This document shows positions 11,101-26,100 of a stretch of DNA of 64,000 nucleotides, in pieces. The position numbers and the translations under genes are program-made. The stretch's first letter is position 1; every line of letters begins with the position of its first letter. Below the pieces are notes generated by a model. The model worked only from the letters and a program-made list of their open reading frames with translations, was not told where the DNA came from and did not search any database. Source of the stretch: Chimonanthus salicifolius (Eukaryota > Streptophyta > Magnoliopsida > Laurales > Calycanthaceae); NCBI GenBank assembly GCA_013350335.1, contig CM023540.1:56458962-56522961 (forward strand), given 5' to 3'.

Positions 11101-14100
11101 TGAGGAAAAGATCGAATATGCCGCAAAAAGAAAACAAGAAGGGAATTCTTATTTCAAGGTTGGAAAATATCGACGAGCTTCTTTGCGATATGAAATGGTA
11201 AGTCCAATTTTTAATAGAATGGAGCTACTTTATTATCTTATATTTACTGTCACTGTATATGATGATTACTATACAACCTCTAGGCTAAGTAAATTTTTTA
11301 TTGATTTATTTCTTGCACTCTGTCCTTTAAAGTTCTTATCGTACCATACGTATATATCTAGTCTTAGTTACCCTCCTAATGGGACATTTTGCGGAGTTCT
11401 GTAGAATTGCTTGTATCATAGCAAATTGCCATTTTTGGAAACTGTATATTTTTTTAATACATCTTAGGACTACATAGCGCATAGGTTTTTTTTTTAGTGG
11501 TAATATAGAGTGCATAGTTGACTTTCCCTTTTTTCTAATAGAAAGCATAGAAACTCTATCGATATAGGACTTTTGTATTCTTTTATATCAATGAAATAAG
11601 AAGAGATTTTCCTACAAAATCTTCTTTTCTTCAAGTTTTTTCATTCTCATCACAGCATGCAAAGCGAGAACTAATGGGTTCTGAGTTTCTCTTCTTGTTT
11701 TTTTCAATCACTTGGCGAATTCACATTTTATTCAAACATGAAACCATTCTACAAAATCTGTCCAAGGATTGCACCGTGACGATCGTTTATATTTTTGGCA
11801 TTATCTATCATTTTTGGGGATTTTGCTGGTCCAAGATTTGCGTTGTTCTGTTTTTTCTCATTTTCTGGAAGGAGAAAAAGGGTCCAGAAATTTTCCGACC
11901 TTAGATTCTTGATAGTTTTTTTTATCAATCTAAAGGATGCCCCCAAGTTAGTGTGATTTTTAACTTTTGATCCCATCCATCGTGTTGTTTTTAGGATTCA
12001 AACTATGTGGGGCCCACTTTTGTTTGCTTCTTGGAATCGGTATCTATTTTTTTTTAGCAGTAACAATGAGATTTCATTTATAGGTGGAAACTTTACAAAT
12101 ATATTTACATCAAGAAAAGGAGGGTCTAAAAGGATTAAACCACAAATAAAGGAAAGACAGAATGAAAAGAACAATACAAAGGACCCATCACTATAGTACA
12201 TTAGACAAGGTAACAACACTATTATCGAAACATCCATCCCATATCATAAGAAAAAACGCTTCAAAAATGGTTATCAACTCCCAACTTGGCAAAACAGTCT
12301 TCCATTCCATCGGTTGTTCGGCTGATCTGACCATCAAGCGCTGAAACCGAATCTCTAATCTCCCTAACTGTAGTGATCAATCTCCAGGGGGGTGCATTTG
12401 TCCCTTTGCCCATTTGATTGCACTTGTTGAGTCCCCTTCAATTACCAGTTTTCCTTGCCCATGGATTTTCTAGATTCTCAGAGCTCTCCTAAGGCTAAGG
12501 ATTTCCACCTCATTTGAGTATCGGTTTCCCACCAACTCATTAAACATTATTGATGTAGATCCCGCGTGATTCCTAAGCATACCACCTATCCTTGTTGGCC
12601 CCGGTTTCCCCCCTAGCTGCCCCATCCACGTTAAATTTCATGACATTCAGTTCTGGTGTACCCAATTATCCACAGATCTCACTTTTCTCTTATGTCCACT
12701 CATGCATCCTTCCCATAACAATAGGAGATTTGTGAGTTTAAGACCCTTAAACTCGGTGTTAGAAAGTAGCCATACCCAGAGTCTCACTTTGCTATTTGGA
12801 AATACTCATTAATATTCGGTGTTTTACCTTTAAAGATTCTAGAGTTTCTTTCTTTCCATAGTGGATTATAGTCAGGATCGTATTCCATACAATTTTCATT
12901 CTAGGAGTTAGTCTCTAAAGGAACCACGAACCCAGAGATCCTATACAGGTTTTGTCAAAGACCCAAGGGACATCTACGAGGCTGGCAAAGTTTGTCCATA
13001 GACTCCGTGCAACAAGGAAATTTATGAATAGATGATCTAAGTCCTCCGCTAAACCACAAATTGTGCATCTGAGGTCTTCCTCCGTTCTTAGCAACCCTTT
13101 CCTCTTAAGCTACATTCTAGTCAGAACCCTTTTCTTTTAGCACACACCATGCAAGAATTTGAACCCTTGGAGGAGCAACACCTTTCCAGGACAAACTAGT
13201 TGTGGCTTCTTCATTAGGTTGTTGTTGAAGTGCCAGATCCACCATTGACTTGACGAACTACTTTAGGAATCACCCATATCCAAACAAGTTCATCTCGTCA
13301 TCTAGTGACAAGAGAAACTCCTCCAACTGGGTAAAAGATCTGTCATACTTCAAAGGATCGCAGTTCCCTTCGAAAATCAAATTGCCAAGATACCTGATTG
13401 CCCTCTACCTTGTACTAGTCCTGAACTAATATTTTTTTTTTATCCTAGAAATCCTGTACAGTTTTGGATGTAAAGGCCTCTCCCTTAACCACAAGTCCTT
13501 CCAAAACAAAGTTCTATCACCTTTCCCAACCAAGAGTCTAGTTTTACCTTTAAACATGTTCCTCACCATGTCTATGCCGTGACCTAACTTCCACTAGGCC
13601 TTAACCAGTACAGAACCCATTTTCTCCACATTCTCACTTAGATACCATCCACTATTCTCCTCCAAACTGTACCTGGCTATCAAAATTCTAACCCACAAAG
13701 TCTCCTGCTCTTTCTCAAATTGCCAAGCCCACTTACACAACAAGGCTTGATTCCTCAACTGCAGTGAGAATTCCTAGCCCTCCTTTGGATTTGGGTTTGA
13801 GTACCTCCAACCATGCCACCAAATGAACCTTCTTTTTCATCTCTGTCTCCCCACAATTTTTTTTTGAAAATCTGTTCTATCTTCCCCTACTAATCCTTTT
13901 GGCATTTCGAAGAGGGATAGATAGTATTTGGAATATTATTAGGACTGAATTGATGAGGGTTACCCTACCCCCCAAGAGAGAGATTTCCTGCCCCACCCAA
14001 CCAATCTTCTTTCCACCTTCTCCACCACCGAAGTTCAGAATCTTTTAGGTCTTGGATTCCCTCCCATAGGTAGTCCTAGATAGATAAAAGGGAGTTTCCC

Positions 14101-17100
14101 TATACAACAACCTATCCCTTCTGCGAAATCCTTGAGGCCTTCCTCCTCCATATCAATCCTGATAGTGGTGCTCGTACCAAGATTGATTCTAAGACTAGAC
14201 ACAAACTCAATCCACACCAATTCCATGCAATCCACTCCAATAAGGAGAAAAGGTAGGGCTAGGGATGGTGGGAATGTGAGGGAGGATTTTGGGAGAGAGA
14301 AATTAGGGTTTGGAGTTGATTTGTGTAATTGGGTAAGTGTATGACTCATTTGGGACATTTAACTGGGTAGTTGGGTCATTGGAAAATGGGTATTTAGGTC
14401 ATTTAGTGGATGAAGCCAAATCCGAGGTTCTAATTATCCGAGTCCAAAAATCTGATCGGCTAATTAGATGGGATCCAATTAGTGTGTCCTCGGTCAAATC
14501 TGTCCATGTAGTCTAATGCAATTTGCTCGATCACATACATAAGGTTTCAGGTCCTCGACATTAAAAGTATCAGATATGTTCAGGTTGCACCCAAACAAGA
14601 TCACCTTCCTCGAACCGTACCCTCTCTCCGGTGACGATTTGCTGCCTCCTTATACCTGTTGTTGTTGTCTCTGATCCCATCACGAGCCTGCTCGAGGATT
14701 CTCCGAATCTCTGTAACTCGATCTGTTGCCAACTACTCTTCGGGCCTGAGGATGGAAAAGGAGTCATGTCCAAAACAAAACTGGGATTGGATCCATAGAC
14801 CACCTGAAATGGGTTGTGGACTGTGGTCTGACTCTTCAAACTGTTGTAGGTGAACTTAGCATAGGACATGGTCGTATCCCACTGTTTGGGCTTATAACCA
14901 CCCAAAGTCCTAACCAGATTCCCAAGAATCTGTTACCCACTTCGGTCTGTCCATCTGTCTGGGTGGTTTGCATTGCTGAACTCGACTAGTCCCTGACTGC
15001 TTCCACAGATAACCAGAAATGGCATGCAAGGCCTCTGCGATGCAGCTCCCGGGCCAACTTGTCCTGTAGGGAACTCACTGGGATGTAGATCTGGGATCCT
15101 CTAAACAAATACCCTCTGTTCATGAAGTATCCGTCAATAGGCAAGTGCTTCTGTGGCTGCCGTATTACTATTGTCGTGCACTAGGTCCACCTGTTGGTCC
15201 AGACTCTTTGAAGCCATAAGTCCTAGAAAACTGCATGTGTAGTTGCGTAGCCATTCCATTGGAATCCCTGGAAATTGAACCCCTTTTGGTTGAGAACTTG
15301 GGGTTCACAGGTTTGCCCTTTGTTGAAGGATTGGTTCTATAAAGACTATGGAAAAAACCCTTACATGGTTACAATCAGGTATCTTCCCATATTCAAATAC
15401 ATCTTTCATATCCCAACCCAACTAAACACACACACCACTAGATAACCCACCCGTAAACTCAAGAATATCAAGTTTGAGGGGAAAGGCATCCTTTTCTCTA
15501 GCGATAGGCTGAATCGGCCTGACATGATGATGCTTAAGTCATCGCCTTTTATATCTTCCGGCTGAATCATCATCGAAAGGCTCACAAGACACTTCTTGAG
15601 ACCCTCGGAAGGAGGGTTGTGAGGAATAAATGCTCCGAGATGGGGTCCTTGTTGCTTGCATGGCTGCCATCTGGGTCATCAACAGCTACATTGTCCTCGT
15701 CAGTGCATCCATCCGAGTAGCAAGGGTATCCAAGCGATTGTTACCGTTGGGCTGATTGCCTTCCTGGTTAGGATGCGGATGGACGCTGTCATCATTTCTC
15801 CCTTGATTGTTCCTGGTATTGTATCCATGGGCAGCCATGATAACACACAACAAGGCAACAATGAGGAAGAAAAAGCAGGGCCAGGCAAATGAACTCTGCT
15901 CGCTACACATCAAATCCAACACATGATTTCATTCAAGCACACTGTCAACCCTTCATCCAGTAAAACCATCGGCATTGTAATGAGTTGATACACTGAAGAA
16001 AACATATTGGATGAATATGCTACTGCTGTAACACATAGTTGAATCTCAACTGAAGCAAAGAACAACCCGAAGATCATGCTGTCCACACGAAACACACTGC
16101 TATGGTTTGTCCTTCTCAAACCAGCCAGTTACTGCCCAAAAAATTTATGTGCATTGTTACGAAGAAATCCATAACAGAAGCTATAGATATCAAAATCAGA
16201 TGTTTGAGATCTCATTGGAAAGATAACTGATAGATCTATCAACTCTGAAAATTTTATAATTGTCTAGGTCTGTTTGGTGTTTCAAGAAGGCTCTGCAACA
16301 CCGCGCTCTGAACCATTCTGTACAAATCTTTATAGTTTTGCGCCTGTTTGCCAAAACTTCTGCAACTTAAGCTCTGGAACTCAGATCTGGTTGATTCCTT
16401 TTTCATTGGACAGATAACTTATTAATCTATTCCCATGATTTTTTTTGGAATTTTTCGAGTTCTACTGATTTGTGAAAAAACTTCTGCAAACTGACATTCA
16501 GATCCGTTCTGCAGGATTTTTTTTCAGTTCTACACATGTCTGTTAAATCTGCTGTAACTGGAGTTTTGGAACTCGGATTCAACTGATCCTTTTTTCGTTG
16601 GTTAGCTAACTGATAAGGCTACCCTCACAAAAAAAATGTCAGATTTTTCACAGATCAACTGACACTTGAAAAAAATTCTACAACTCAACGTTCAGATCCA
16701 TTCTGCAAGAACCATGCAATTCTGTGCTTGTTTACCATAACTACCATAATTTGAGCTATGGAACTCAGATCTGGTTGATTCTTTTTGCATTGGAAAGCTC
16801 TTTTATAGGGATATCTACACCAGAAGTTTCAGATTTTTCTAAGTCTATTTAGTATTTTTAAGAAGCTCTGCAAGTTACGGGTTCTGGGAGAAAGAGTCTG
16901 GATCTGTTATCTTCAAAAACAAACTCTTCAAAAATTGTCCGGTGATGTTTTCGAACAGCAATGGTGCTGATCTTAAACACGGTGTCTGAGGTTTAAATTA
17001 ACAATGATAATCCAAGGTTCATTCATCATCCGTCAACCATGCAATATTGTTCATAGAACTTGTTTGAGCACAATTCTAGAAGGCAAACAATATTCATGGA

Positions 17101-20100
17101 GATCGGAGAACCACATCAATCTACATTATTACAACCGGCTCATAGAATCAATGTCTGGAAAGTTCAAGTTGGGAGTTGTATGCAAGAGGCGGGTTAGCTG
17201 GCTATGGAGGGATTATTCGGAACAATTTTGGTGGCTCTGTGCTATCTTTTGCCGGTCCTCTTTATAATGGGTCTGTATTGGATGTGGAGCTATATGCTTT
17301 GTGGAGAGGTGTGTTGGCATTGGAAGAGTTAGGAGCTGTTGGGAGTATCTTAGATGGTGATTCTAAGATTGTCGTCAGTTGGGCTGCGGGGTCTCCTTGC
17401 CCTTGGTGCTATCTTGATAAGATTGATGGGATTCGTTATTGCATGATGTCTTTTGGGTATTTACTATCTTGGGCCCCTCGCTCGGCCATGTTAGAGGCTA
17501 ATGAGTTGGCTCGTCAAGTTGTTTCACTTTCTTTGGAGATTGTGAATGTCTTAATGTAATTTTGTGAGTGTTTTTTCTTGTTTTCATCCTTTCGGTTTCT
17601 TTTCTTGATTAATGAAGTTACTTTTAAAAGAAGAATAAGTTCAAGTCACATATTGATGTTCAAATGAAAATTACAGCCCAATTAATTTTTACATCAAAAT
17701 AAAAACTGAACTTAAATAATCAATACATAGGGTCGAACAACAAAGAATAAGAAAAAAATTCTAGCATGCGATGGAAGTCGAAAATGTGTCGAACACAAGA
17801 TTCCCAAGGAACTCTTGCCTGATGACCAACTGATGGCAAACGGGCCAGGATTTCGGATTCAAAACTCTTGCAGGTTTTGAAAGCCTGAGTGATTGGATTT
17901 TACGCAATCACACTACTTCTTTTATATTATTAATAATCCATCTAAAAGGCCCAGTTCCCATCATGTTTTAGGGTTGAGTTAAGATTAATGTATTCTCTTA
18001 ATCAAATTTTATTGAATTAATCAAAATAAGAGAAATTCAAAATTCATGCATAAATCAAAGCTCAAACCTAAAACGATGCAGAAATTCAATCCAAGGTACT
18101 GACCTGGGTATGGATCCGAAGACCCGAAGCACAAACGACTGAAGCCCCTCAAGTTCAACACTTGAAAAACTCACCACCAAAATTCCAATTTTGGGTGAAA
18201 ATAAATTTGTTCCAATTATTCAGTGGATGAAATTAAAAAATTGCAAGTGTTTAAATAAGAAAAATAAGGCCAAAATACCTATACTCTTTCCTAAAGATAT
18301 CCTATGAAAGATAGAAATAAAACCTTGCAGGAGATACTTGGATGGCCCTTATTTATTCTTCTAAAATTACTTGAAAAAACTCCCAAAATATTCCATTGAC
18401 ATTCCCATAATTCCACATGTTTCTAGCTTGCATTGTTATCCGTGCAATCCACCCCAATTTTCATGCAATCCACGCTAATGAGGAGAAAAAGTAGGGTTAG
18501 GGACGGTGGAAATGTGAGGGAGGATTTTGGGAGAGAGAAATTAGGGTTTGGAGTTGACTTGGGTAATTGGGTTAGGGTAGGACTCGTTTGGGACATTTAA
18601 TTGGGTAGTCGGGTCATTGGAAAGTGGATATTTGGGTCATTTAGTGGATTAAGCCAAATCCAAGGTTCTAATGATCCAAGTCGAAAAAACTGATGGACTA
18701 ATTCGACAGGGTGCAATTACTGTGTCCTTTGTCAAATCTGTCCATGTAGTAAACTGCAATTTGCTCGATCAAGTCCAAGTCCATGATGCTTGCATCGCCA
18801 TCCATCCATCCATCCATGGGAAGAGAAGATATCATTTGAAGTCATTTTCCTTTTTGGGAGGCGGTTTTTGGATATGAACATTTTAGTTGTTGGGTTACAA
18901 CCTCGTTGTTGGAGCATGTGAGTTATAATTTATAAGGGCATATACTTGACTTCTACTTTGTTGTCTCAACTTTACATGTGATGGGTCTATAATGGAACCC
19001 ATAAACTAGTGTTTTGGGTCTATGAATCATTGGCACGAGTGAAATTGGTGAGTACACTATGTATTACATAATCCAAGTGACCTCCATAACTCCTCTAGCA
19101 ATTCATATCATTCTACAATGGTGAAATTTATGCACATCAATTTCTTTTTCAATCCATCTTGGTTGTGACTTAGAATCAGTTAAAATTTTCTGCTCTAGAT
19201 TTCTTCTCTCTTTTAAAATAGCTTCTAGGATTTGTATTTATATGAAAACTGAGAGAAGGGGAAAATTTTATTTTAGATTTCATTCATTTGTTCTTCCTTC
19301 TATTTGCAGGCTGTGAAATATGTGGAATTTGACTCTCTCTTTAGTGAGGAGCAGAAGAAGCTCGGGAAGTTGTTCAAAGTCACTTGCAATCTTAACAATG
19401 CAGCATGCAAACTTAAGCTAAATGAATTTAGGGAAGTTGCTAAGCTATGTTTTGAGGTACAGTAAACTCTCTATAATGTGGTACTCTATAAGTTATAACC
19501 TGTCGAAAATAATATCAGCAGCTGGTCGTGACCTCAGGCCTATACAAAATGTAATAAATCTCTAACTCAGTACTCAGTTAATTTAGAATAAAAAATGTAT
19601 GGGCCCAACCATTTTCTAAAGTAATATTCCATACGTTCAGAATACAAAATTACTGTAAAAGTGACTAAGGACTCATAAACAGCATCATTTAAATTCCAGA
19701 AAAGTAATCTGAGATAGACTTTTGGATAGAAGTAATATTTTCCTGCAACATTCGTTGAAAAAATATTTTATTTTTAGAACGTGTACAAAAATCTTATAGT
19801 CCAAAAAAAGAACAAACGAGAAAACATGAAGAGGGAATTTTTTTTTTTCCTTATTTCTTTTGGAGCGATGGTTTGCTTCTGTCTGGGTTGCACGATGACA
19901 AGGAGATCTGCTCGTCTGAAGAACCTCTAGGTTGGATGGTCGCCCGCTTTGCAAGAGTCTGACGTAGGATGATTTTTTCCAGAAAGAGAAGCCGAAATGA
20001 GTGATTTGTTTTTGCAAAGAGAAGCCGAAAGGATATTTTAGTGATACGTGAGAGTTTTAAGGAGATTTTTTTTATAGGAATACTGCTAGACTCTTTAATT

Positions 20101-23100
20101 TAATAACCTCTATAATGTAATATATGTACTATGGTCCCAACCATATTACATTATAGAGGTTTTACTGATTTGGAATATATATTGGAATCAATTTGCTTTC
20201 ATCTCAGTATGGTCTTTATGGCTTTCAAGAACTTGATTTCAAATAGATGCTTTACATAAGGTTGCTGAATGCTCTGAAAGGTTGTGACAAGGGAGTGCCT
20301 AAGTCACATGGGAGAGAGCTAATGTTCGTCAACATTGAGCTCAATGGACGACCCACATACGCATTAGTGGATACTTGGGCAACACACAACTTGCCTGGGG
20401 GGAAGAGTCCAAGAGGTTAGGCCTTAAGCTTGAGAGAGATGTTAGACGGATGAAGGCAGTGAATTCCGAAGCTCAACCCATCTTTGGAGTGGCTAAGGGC
20501 ATGGAGCTACGCTTGAGGACATCGGCTGGCCAAATAAACTTCTCCACCGTCCCGCTGGATGACTTTAAGGTGATCCTTGGTGTGGACTTACTTGGGTCGG
20601 TAGACGTTCATCTTACAACATCCATAAGAGTGATGTGCATCTTTGACAAGGGGTCGCCATGCATGATACTAGTTGAGCATCAAACAAAGAAGCCGGGAGT
20701 GGAGGTAGTCTCAGCCTTGCAGCTAGTGAGGAGCTACTAGAAAGGTGAGACCACAAACCTTGCAACCTTAGCTGAAGAACCAAAAGGAGGACAGGAAGAA
20801 AGTCTTCCAACTAAGATCACCGATGTCTTGGAAGAGTTAAAGGGCATAATGCCCAGTTTGCTACCCAAGCAACTACCTCCACAGAGGAAGGTAGATCACT
20901 GCATCAAGTTGGTGCCAGGAGCAAAACCACCGGCCATGGCATCGTATCGAATGTCGCCACTAGAGCTAGAAGAGTTGAGGAGACAGCTCAAGGAGATGCT
21001 GGATGCAGGCTACATCCAACCATCCAAGGCGCCCTATGGAGCCCCAGTGTTGTTCCAGAAAAAGCATGATGGAAGCCTATGGATGTGCATCGACTACCGA
21101 GCGTTAAACAAGGTGATCATCAAGAACAAGTATCCAATACCACTTGTTGCAGACTTGTTCGATCAACTTGGAGCAGCCAAGTTCTTCACAAAGCTAGACT
21201 TAAGGTCGGGGTACTACCAGGTGTGCATAGCGGCGGGTGATGAACCAAAGACAACATGTGTCACAAGGTATGGAGCATTTGAGTTTCTGGTTATGCCTTT
21301 TGGACTAACAAATGCGCCAACCACTTTCTGTACCTTGATGAACAAGATCTTCCACCCATACCTGGACAAGTTCGTCGTGGTGTACCTAAATGACAGCGTG
21401 ATCTATAGCAACACACTATACGATCACGTTGATCACTTGAAGACGGTGTTTTAGGTCTTGAGGGAGAATACCTTATATGTGAAAAGAGAAAAATGCAGCT
21501 TTGCTAAACCAGAGGTGTGCTTCCTTGGACATTGGATCGAGGGTGGAAAGCTGAGAATGGATGAAAAGAAGGTGCATGCGATCATGGAGTGGGAGGAGCC
21601 CACCAAGGTGGCGGAGCTACGATCATTCTTAGGCCTTGTGAACTACTACTGTCGGTTTATCGAAGGGTTCTTGAAGCGGGCGGCACCACTCATAGACTTG
21701 CTGAAGAAGAATTTTGAGTGGCAGTGGATGGATAGATGTCAGAGGGCATTTGAAGATCTGAAGCAGGCTGTCGTGGAAGATCCAGTGTTGGCCCTATCGG
21801 ACCATACGAAGTCGTTTGAAGAGCGGACAAATGCATCCAACTTCACCATTGGAGGGGTGCTCATGCAAGAAGGGCATCCAATAGCTTATGAGAGTCGTAA
21901 GCTAAATGAGACTGAGCTTCTCTACATCGTTCACGAGAAGGAGATGACTGCGGTGGTTCATTGCCTACGGACGTGGTGACACTATCTCTTGGGCTCAAGG
22001 TTCGTGGTGACGATTGAAAATGCTGCTACCAACTACTTCCAGAACCAGAAGTAGTTGAGCCCGAAGCAACCACGCTGGAAGGAATTCTTGGCAGAATTCG
22101 ACATGGTCATGGAGTACCAGCCTGGTCGCACCAATTAGATGGCCGACGCTCTAAGCAGGAAAGTAGAGTTGGCTGCACTGAAGTTTGAGGGAGCAACTGC
22201 AGTGAGCCACATGAAGTCTACGGTACCCGACCGCATTCGCGTAGGATTGGATAAGGATCCGATGCCAAAAAGCTAGTGGACTTAGCGAAGGAGGGGAAGA
22301 CGCGAAGATTCTGGATCAACGATGGACTTCTCATCGCTTAGGAAGGTCGACTGTATGTGCCAAGATGGGATAACCTACGGTGAGAGTTGATGCGGTAGTG
22401 TCATGACACTCGATGGGCGGGTCATCCAGGCTAATAGAGGACATTGACCTTACTTGAAGCAGCCTACTACTGGCCGAGTATGAAGGAGGATGTGGATGAG
22501 TATGTCCGAACATGTCTTGTGTGCCAGCAAGACAAGGTGGATCGGAAGAAATCAGGAGGATTGCTAGAACCGCTATCTATTCCGAAGCGACCTTAGGTGA
22601 GTGTTTCCATGGACTATATCACTGCTCTCCCAAAGGTAGGTGGACTTGGATCAACCATTGTGGTAGTGGATAGGTTCTCCAAGTATGCAACGTTCATTGC
22701 GGCACCTGCGGACTGCACAGCAGAAGAGATTGCCAAGCTGTTCATCAAGCACGTGGTGAAGTATTGGGGGATTCCTGAACACATTGTGAATGATAGGGAT
22801 CTAAGGTTCATTGAGAAGTTTTGGACAGAGGTGTTCAAGCTGCTTGGAACGGAGTTGCACTTCTTCACGAGTTTTCATCCACAAACCGACGGCCAGACCG
22901 AGCGGGTAAATGCCTTATTGGAGTACTACTTAAGGCATTTCGTTAGTGCCAATCAGAAGAATTGGGTGCAACTTCTTGATGTGGCATAGTTCAGCTACAA
23001 TTTGAGACGAAGTGTGGCATCAGGACATAGTCCATTTGAGCTTGCAGCGGCGTAGCAACCTTCGGCACCTCACTCGATCTCTCGGGGCTACACAGGGAGT

Positions 23101-26100
23101 AGTCCGATCGCCTACCGGTTCGCTAAGGAATGGCAGGAGTGGACCGATATTTCCAAAGCTTATCTCGAGAAAGCCACGAAGAGAATGAAGAAATGGGCGG
23201 ACGAGAAGTGGCGTCATGTGGAATTCAAGGTAGGGGACAAAGTTATGATCCGAGTGATTCCTCTCTAGTTCAAGGTGTTTTGAAAAGTGCACAATGGATT
23301 AGTCTGAAGGCATGATGGTCCCTTTACTGTGAAGAAGAAAATGGGCAATGTTGCCTAAAAACTTCAACTTTCTACCTGGTTGAAGATTCACCCCGTCTTT
23401 CATGTGAGTGTACTCAAGTCATACCATGAAGACATGAAAGATCCGACTCGAAGAGTTTCACAAAAACCTCTAGCGACGATGCTCACATCATTCGACAAGA
23501 AGGTGAAGTGCATTCTAGCTAAGTGATTGATGCGCAGGCGTGGAGTCCTAGGATACAAGGAGTACTGTAACGCCCCGCCCTTTTTCGCTCGCTTCTTCCC
23601 GTAAATTCAGTCTATTTTTTTTTTATAACAGAGTAGAGTGATAGAGCACGGGACGTCACGACGCGAGCTAAGTCCGAATTTCCAAAGTCCGACCCTTAAC
23701 TGGCCAATCCTATGTGTGCATGGACTAAGTCCACGAAAATAGTTCACACATAATAATATCAACTTGCGGAATAAAAATCATAACTGCGGAATCATAACAT
23801 GCGGAATAATAATAGAACCAAGTTCTATTCCATTCAGATAACAAAGTACGTCAAGTCCGTAGTCATCATTCAAATACCATAATTATCAAAAGTAACATCT
23901 ATCCATCTAAATTATTACATTCCGAAATCGAGATACTCAAATACAAGTCCATGAGTAACTTTTATTAAAAATAATAAGCTAAATCATCCAAGCTCCTATG
24001 CCTGGCCCGTCTTGCGTTCATCGTTCCCCTGATTTCCTGTATCATCAAATAGGGTAGAAGTAGGGCGTTAGAACAACGCTCCCAGTAGGTATTCCAGTTA
24101 CGACTAACACATGGTCAGTACAAAACATATATAATAATATCGTAATGTCAAAAACTATATAAATCCATTTCATGCAATGATGACAAATGCAATGAGTCTC
24201 ACCCATCACATGTACATAAAAGTACCCACCACATAGGTTTTTCGGACGCCCCGACAGAGTGTGGACCCTACGGATTTTTCCTGATGGAAAATCACATCAA
24301 GGTACCGCACATAGGTTTTTCGGACGCCCTGACGGAGTGTGACCCCTCCGGTTACAAATCCTCTACCCCATGCCATGCGTGAGATGCCAATGAAACACAT
24401 GCTATTTTATATCATAAACATAGCATTAAAAATCAACTTTTGAAACATAATCAACACATGCTATTTATACAATTAAACATAGCATTTGAAATTCAATATA
24501 AAACATATCCTTTGAAACATAATTTCATCAAACATAAAATAAACATATGTACATAAACCCAGGGTTTCAAAGAGGTGGAATCCTACCAAAGACCGCTACG
24601 TGTCCTTGCGTCCTTCGTCCGGTAACCGCTCACGATCGTAAACGCCTTTTGAGATCCCGTTACCTTATAATACAATAATAAATCAAAACCAAGTCCCACT
24701 TGATTTACAACTTTTAAAGTCCATTAACCAATCCCTATATTTACAAGATTGCCATTCATGGCCAACCTTCCATCTTAGCATGTATTCACAACTTTGCCCT
24801 TGGTTTAACCATTTCAACCCTTCCACTCCTTAACACATAAACACAATAGACCCATAATTGATTCATAGACATTTAAGTTCACCAAACAATTCCCATGGGG
24901 TTCGGTCATACACCATGGCCGAACCCATGGTCCCTTATTTTCCTTTAATTACGAAAATGCCATTCATGGCTATCATTATCCCTTATTCTCATTCATAATG
25001 TATATAGACTAATAATTAACCCAATAATCCGAGTTCATAAAATAAACCTCATGGGGTTCGGCCATACACCTTGGCCGAACCCATGATCCTCCACTTTATT
25101 TAAAATACACAAGATATAATCCACAAATTTGATTCATGGGGTTCGGCCATGTGATTCATAGGGTTCGGCCATACACATGGCCGAACCCATGGTGTCTTTG
25201 TTTCCAATTTTCACTAATGATCCACAATTAGGAAGTTTCCAAATTAATCATCCATCCTTCCATAATAAGAAGGTTTCCAAATTTATCTCCACCTTCTATA
25301 TTTAGAAGGTTTCCAAAATAACATTCCATAATTAGAAGGTTCCTAAATTAAAACTTTCTAATTTAGTCTTCACCTTCCAAAAATAGAAACTTTCCAAATA
25401 AACCAACTTCCATAAATAAATGCTTCCAACCTCCTTCTATAATTAGAAGGTTTCTAAATTTAATACACCATTTCCATAATTAAAAACCTAGTGGGGTTCG
25501 GCCATACACCATGGCCGAACGTCACCCATGGAAACAAATCTAACCTTTTCCATTATTTTCCAAATTAATAACATCCTTCCCTTTTAATCAATCATACATT
25601 AAAAAAATATACCAATCCAACTTCATGGGGTTCGGCCATACACCGTGGCCGAACCCTATGGTTCATACTCCTTAGAGATCACACATAATTATTCCATTTT
25701 AATCAATTAAAATCCTCAAATATAGTTGGTGGGGTTCGGCCATGAATATAGTTGGTGGGGTTCGGCCATACACCATGGCCGAACCTCACCCTTTCTTTTT
25801 CATTCTTTTGATCCAACATCTTAGCCATAATACAATCATGGTTCGGCCATGCAATGGCCGACCCACATCTCTAACCATATCTCCATTTAAAATCCTCTTA
25901 AAATATAAGTAAAAATCCATTATCTTCATGCTTGAAACCCCATAAATTTATTAACAGCTTCCATGGTTTTTATCATTCAAACATCATTAAATAAACCATG
26001 TGATTCCATTAATCAATCATGTATGGCCGAACCCTATGGTTCTTTTCTTTCCATTTAAAAATCACCAAATCATCACCCAATCTTCTTTTCCATGGGGTTC

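Noticed and set aside
14035..14358. 107-codon minus-strand frame that fuses the LTR-like repeat to LINE RT
   Set aside because: The first half is translated repeat sequence and only the second half (SLRINLG onward) is LINE; the fusion is an accident of the junction.
17004..17267. Open frame of 87 codons starting at 17004
   Set aside because: It is out of frame with the recognisable RNase H reading at 17176-17559; only the latter matches a protein family.
18796..18816. ATCC microsatellite
   Set aside because: Short simple repeat with no sign of a function; noted only as a landmark.
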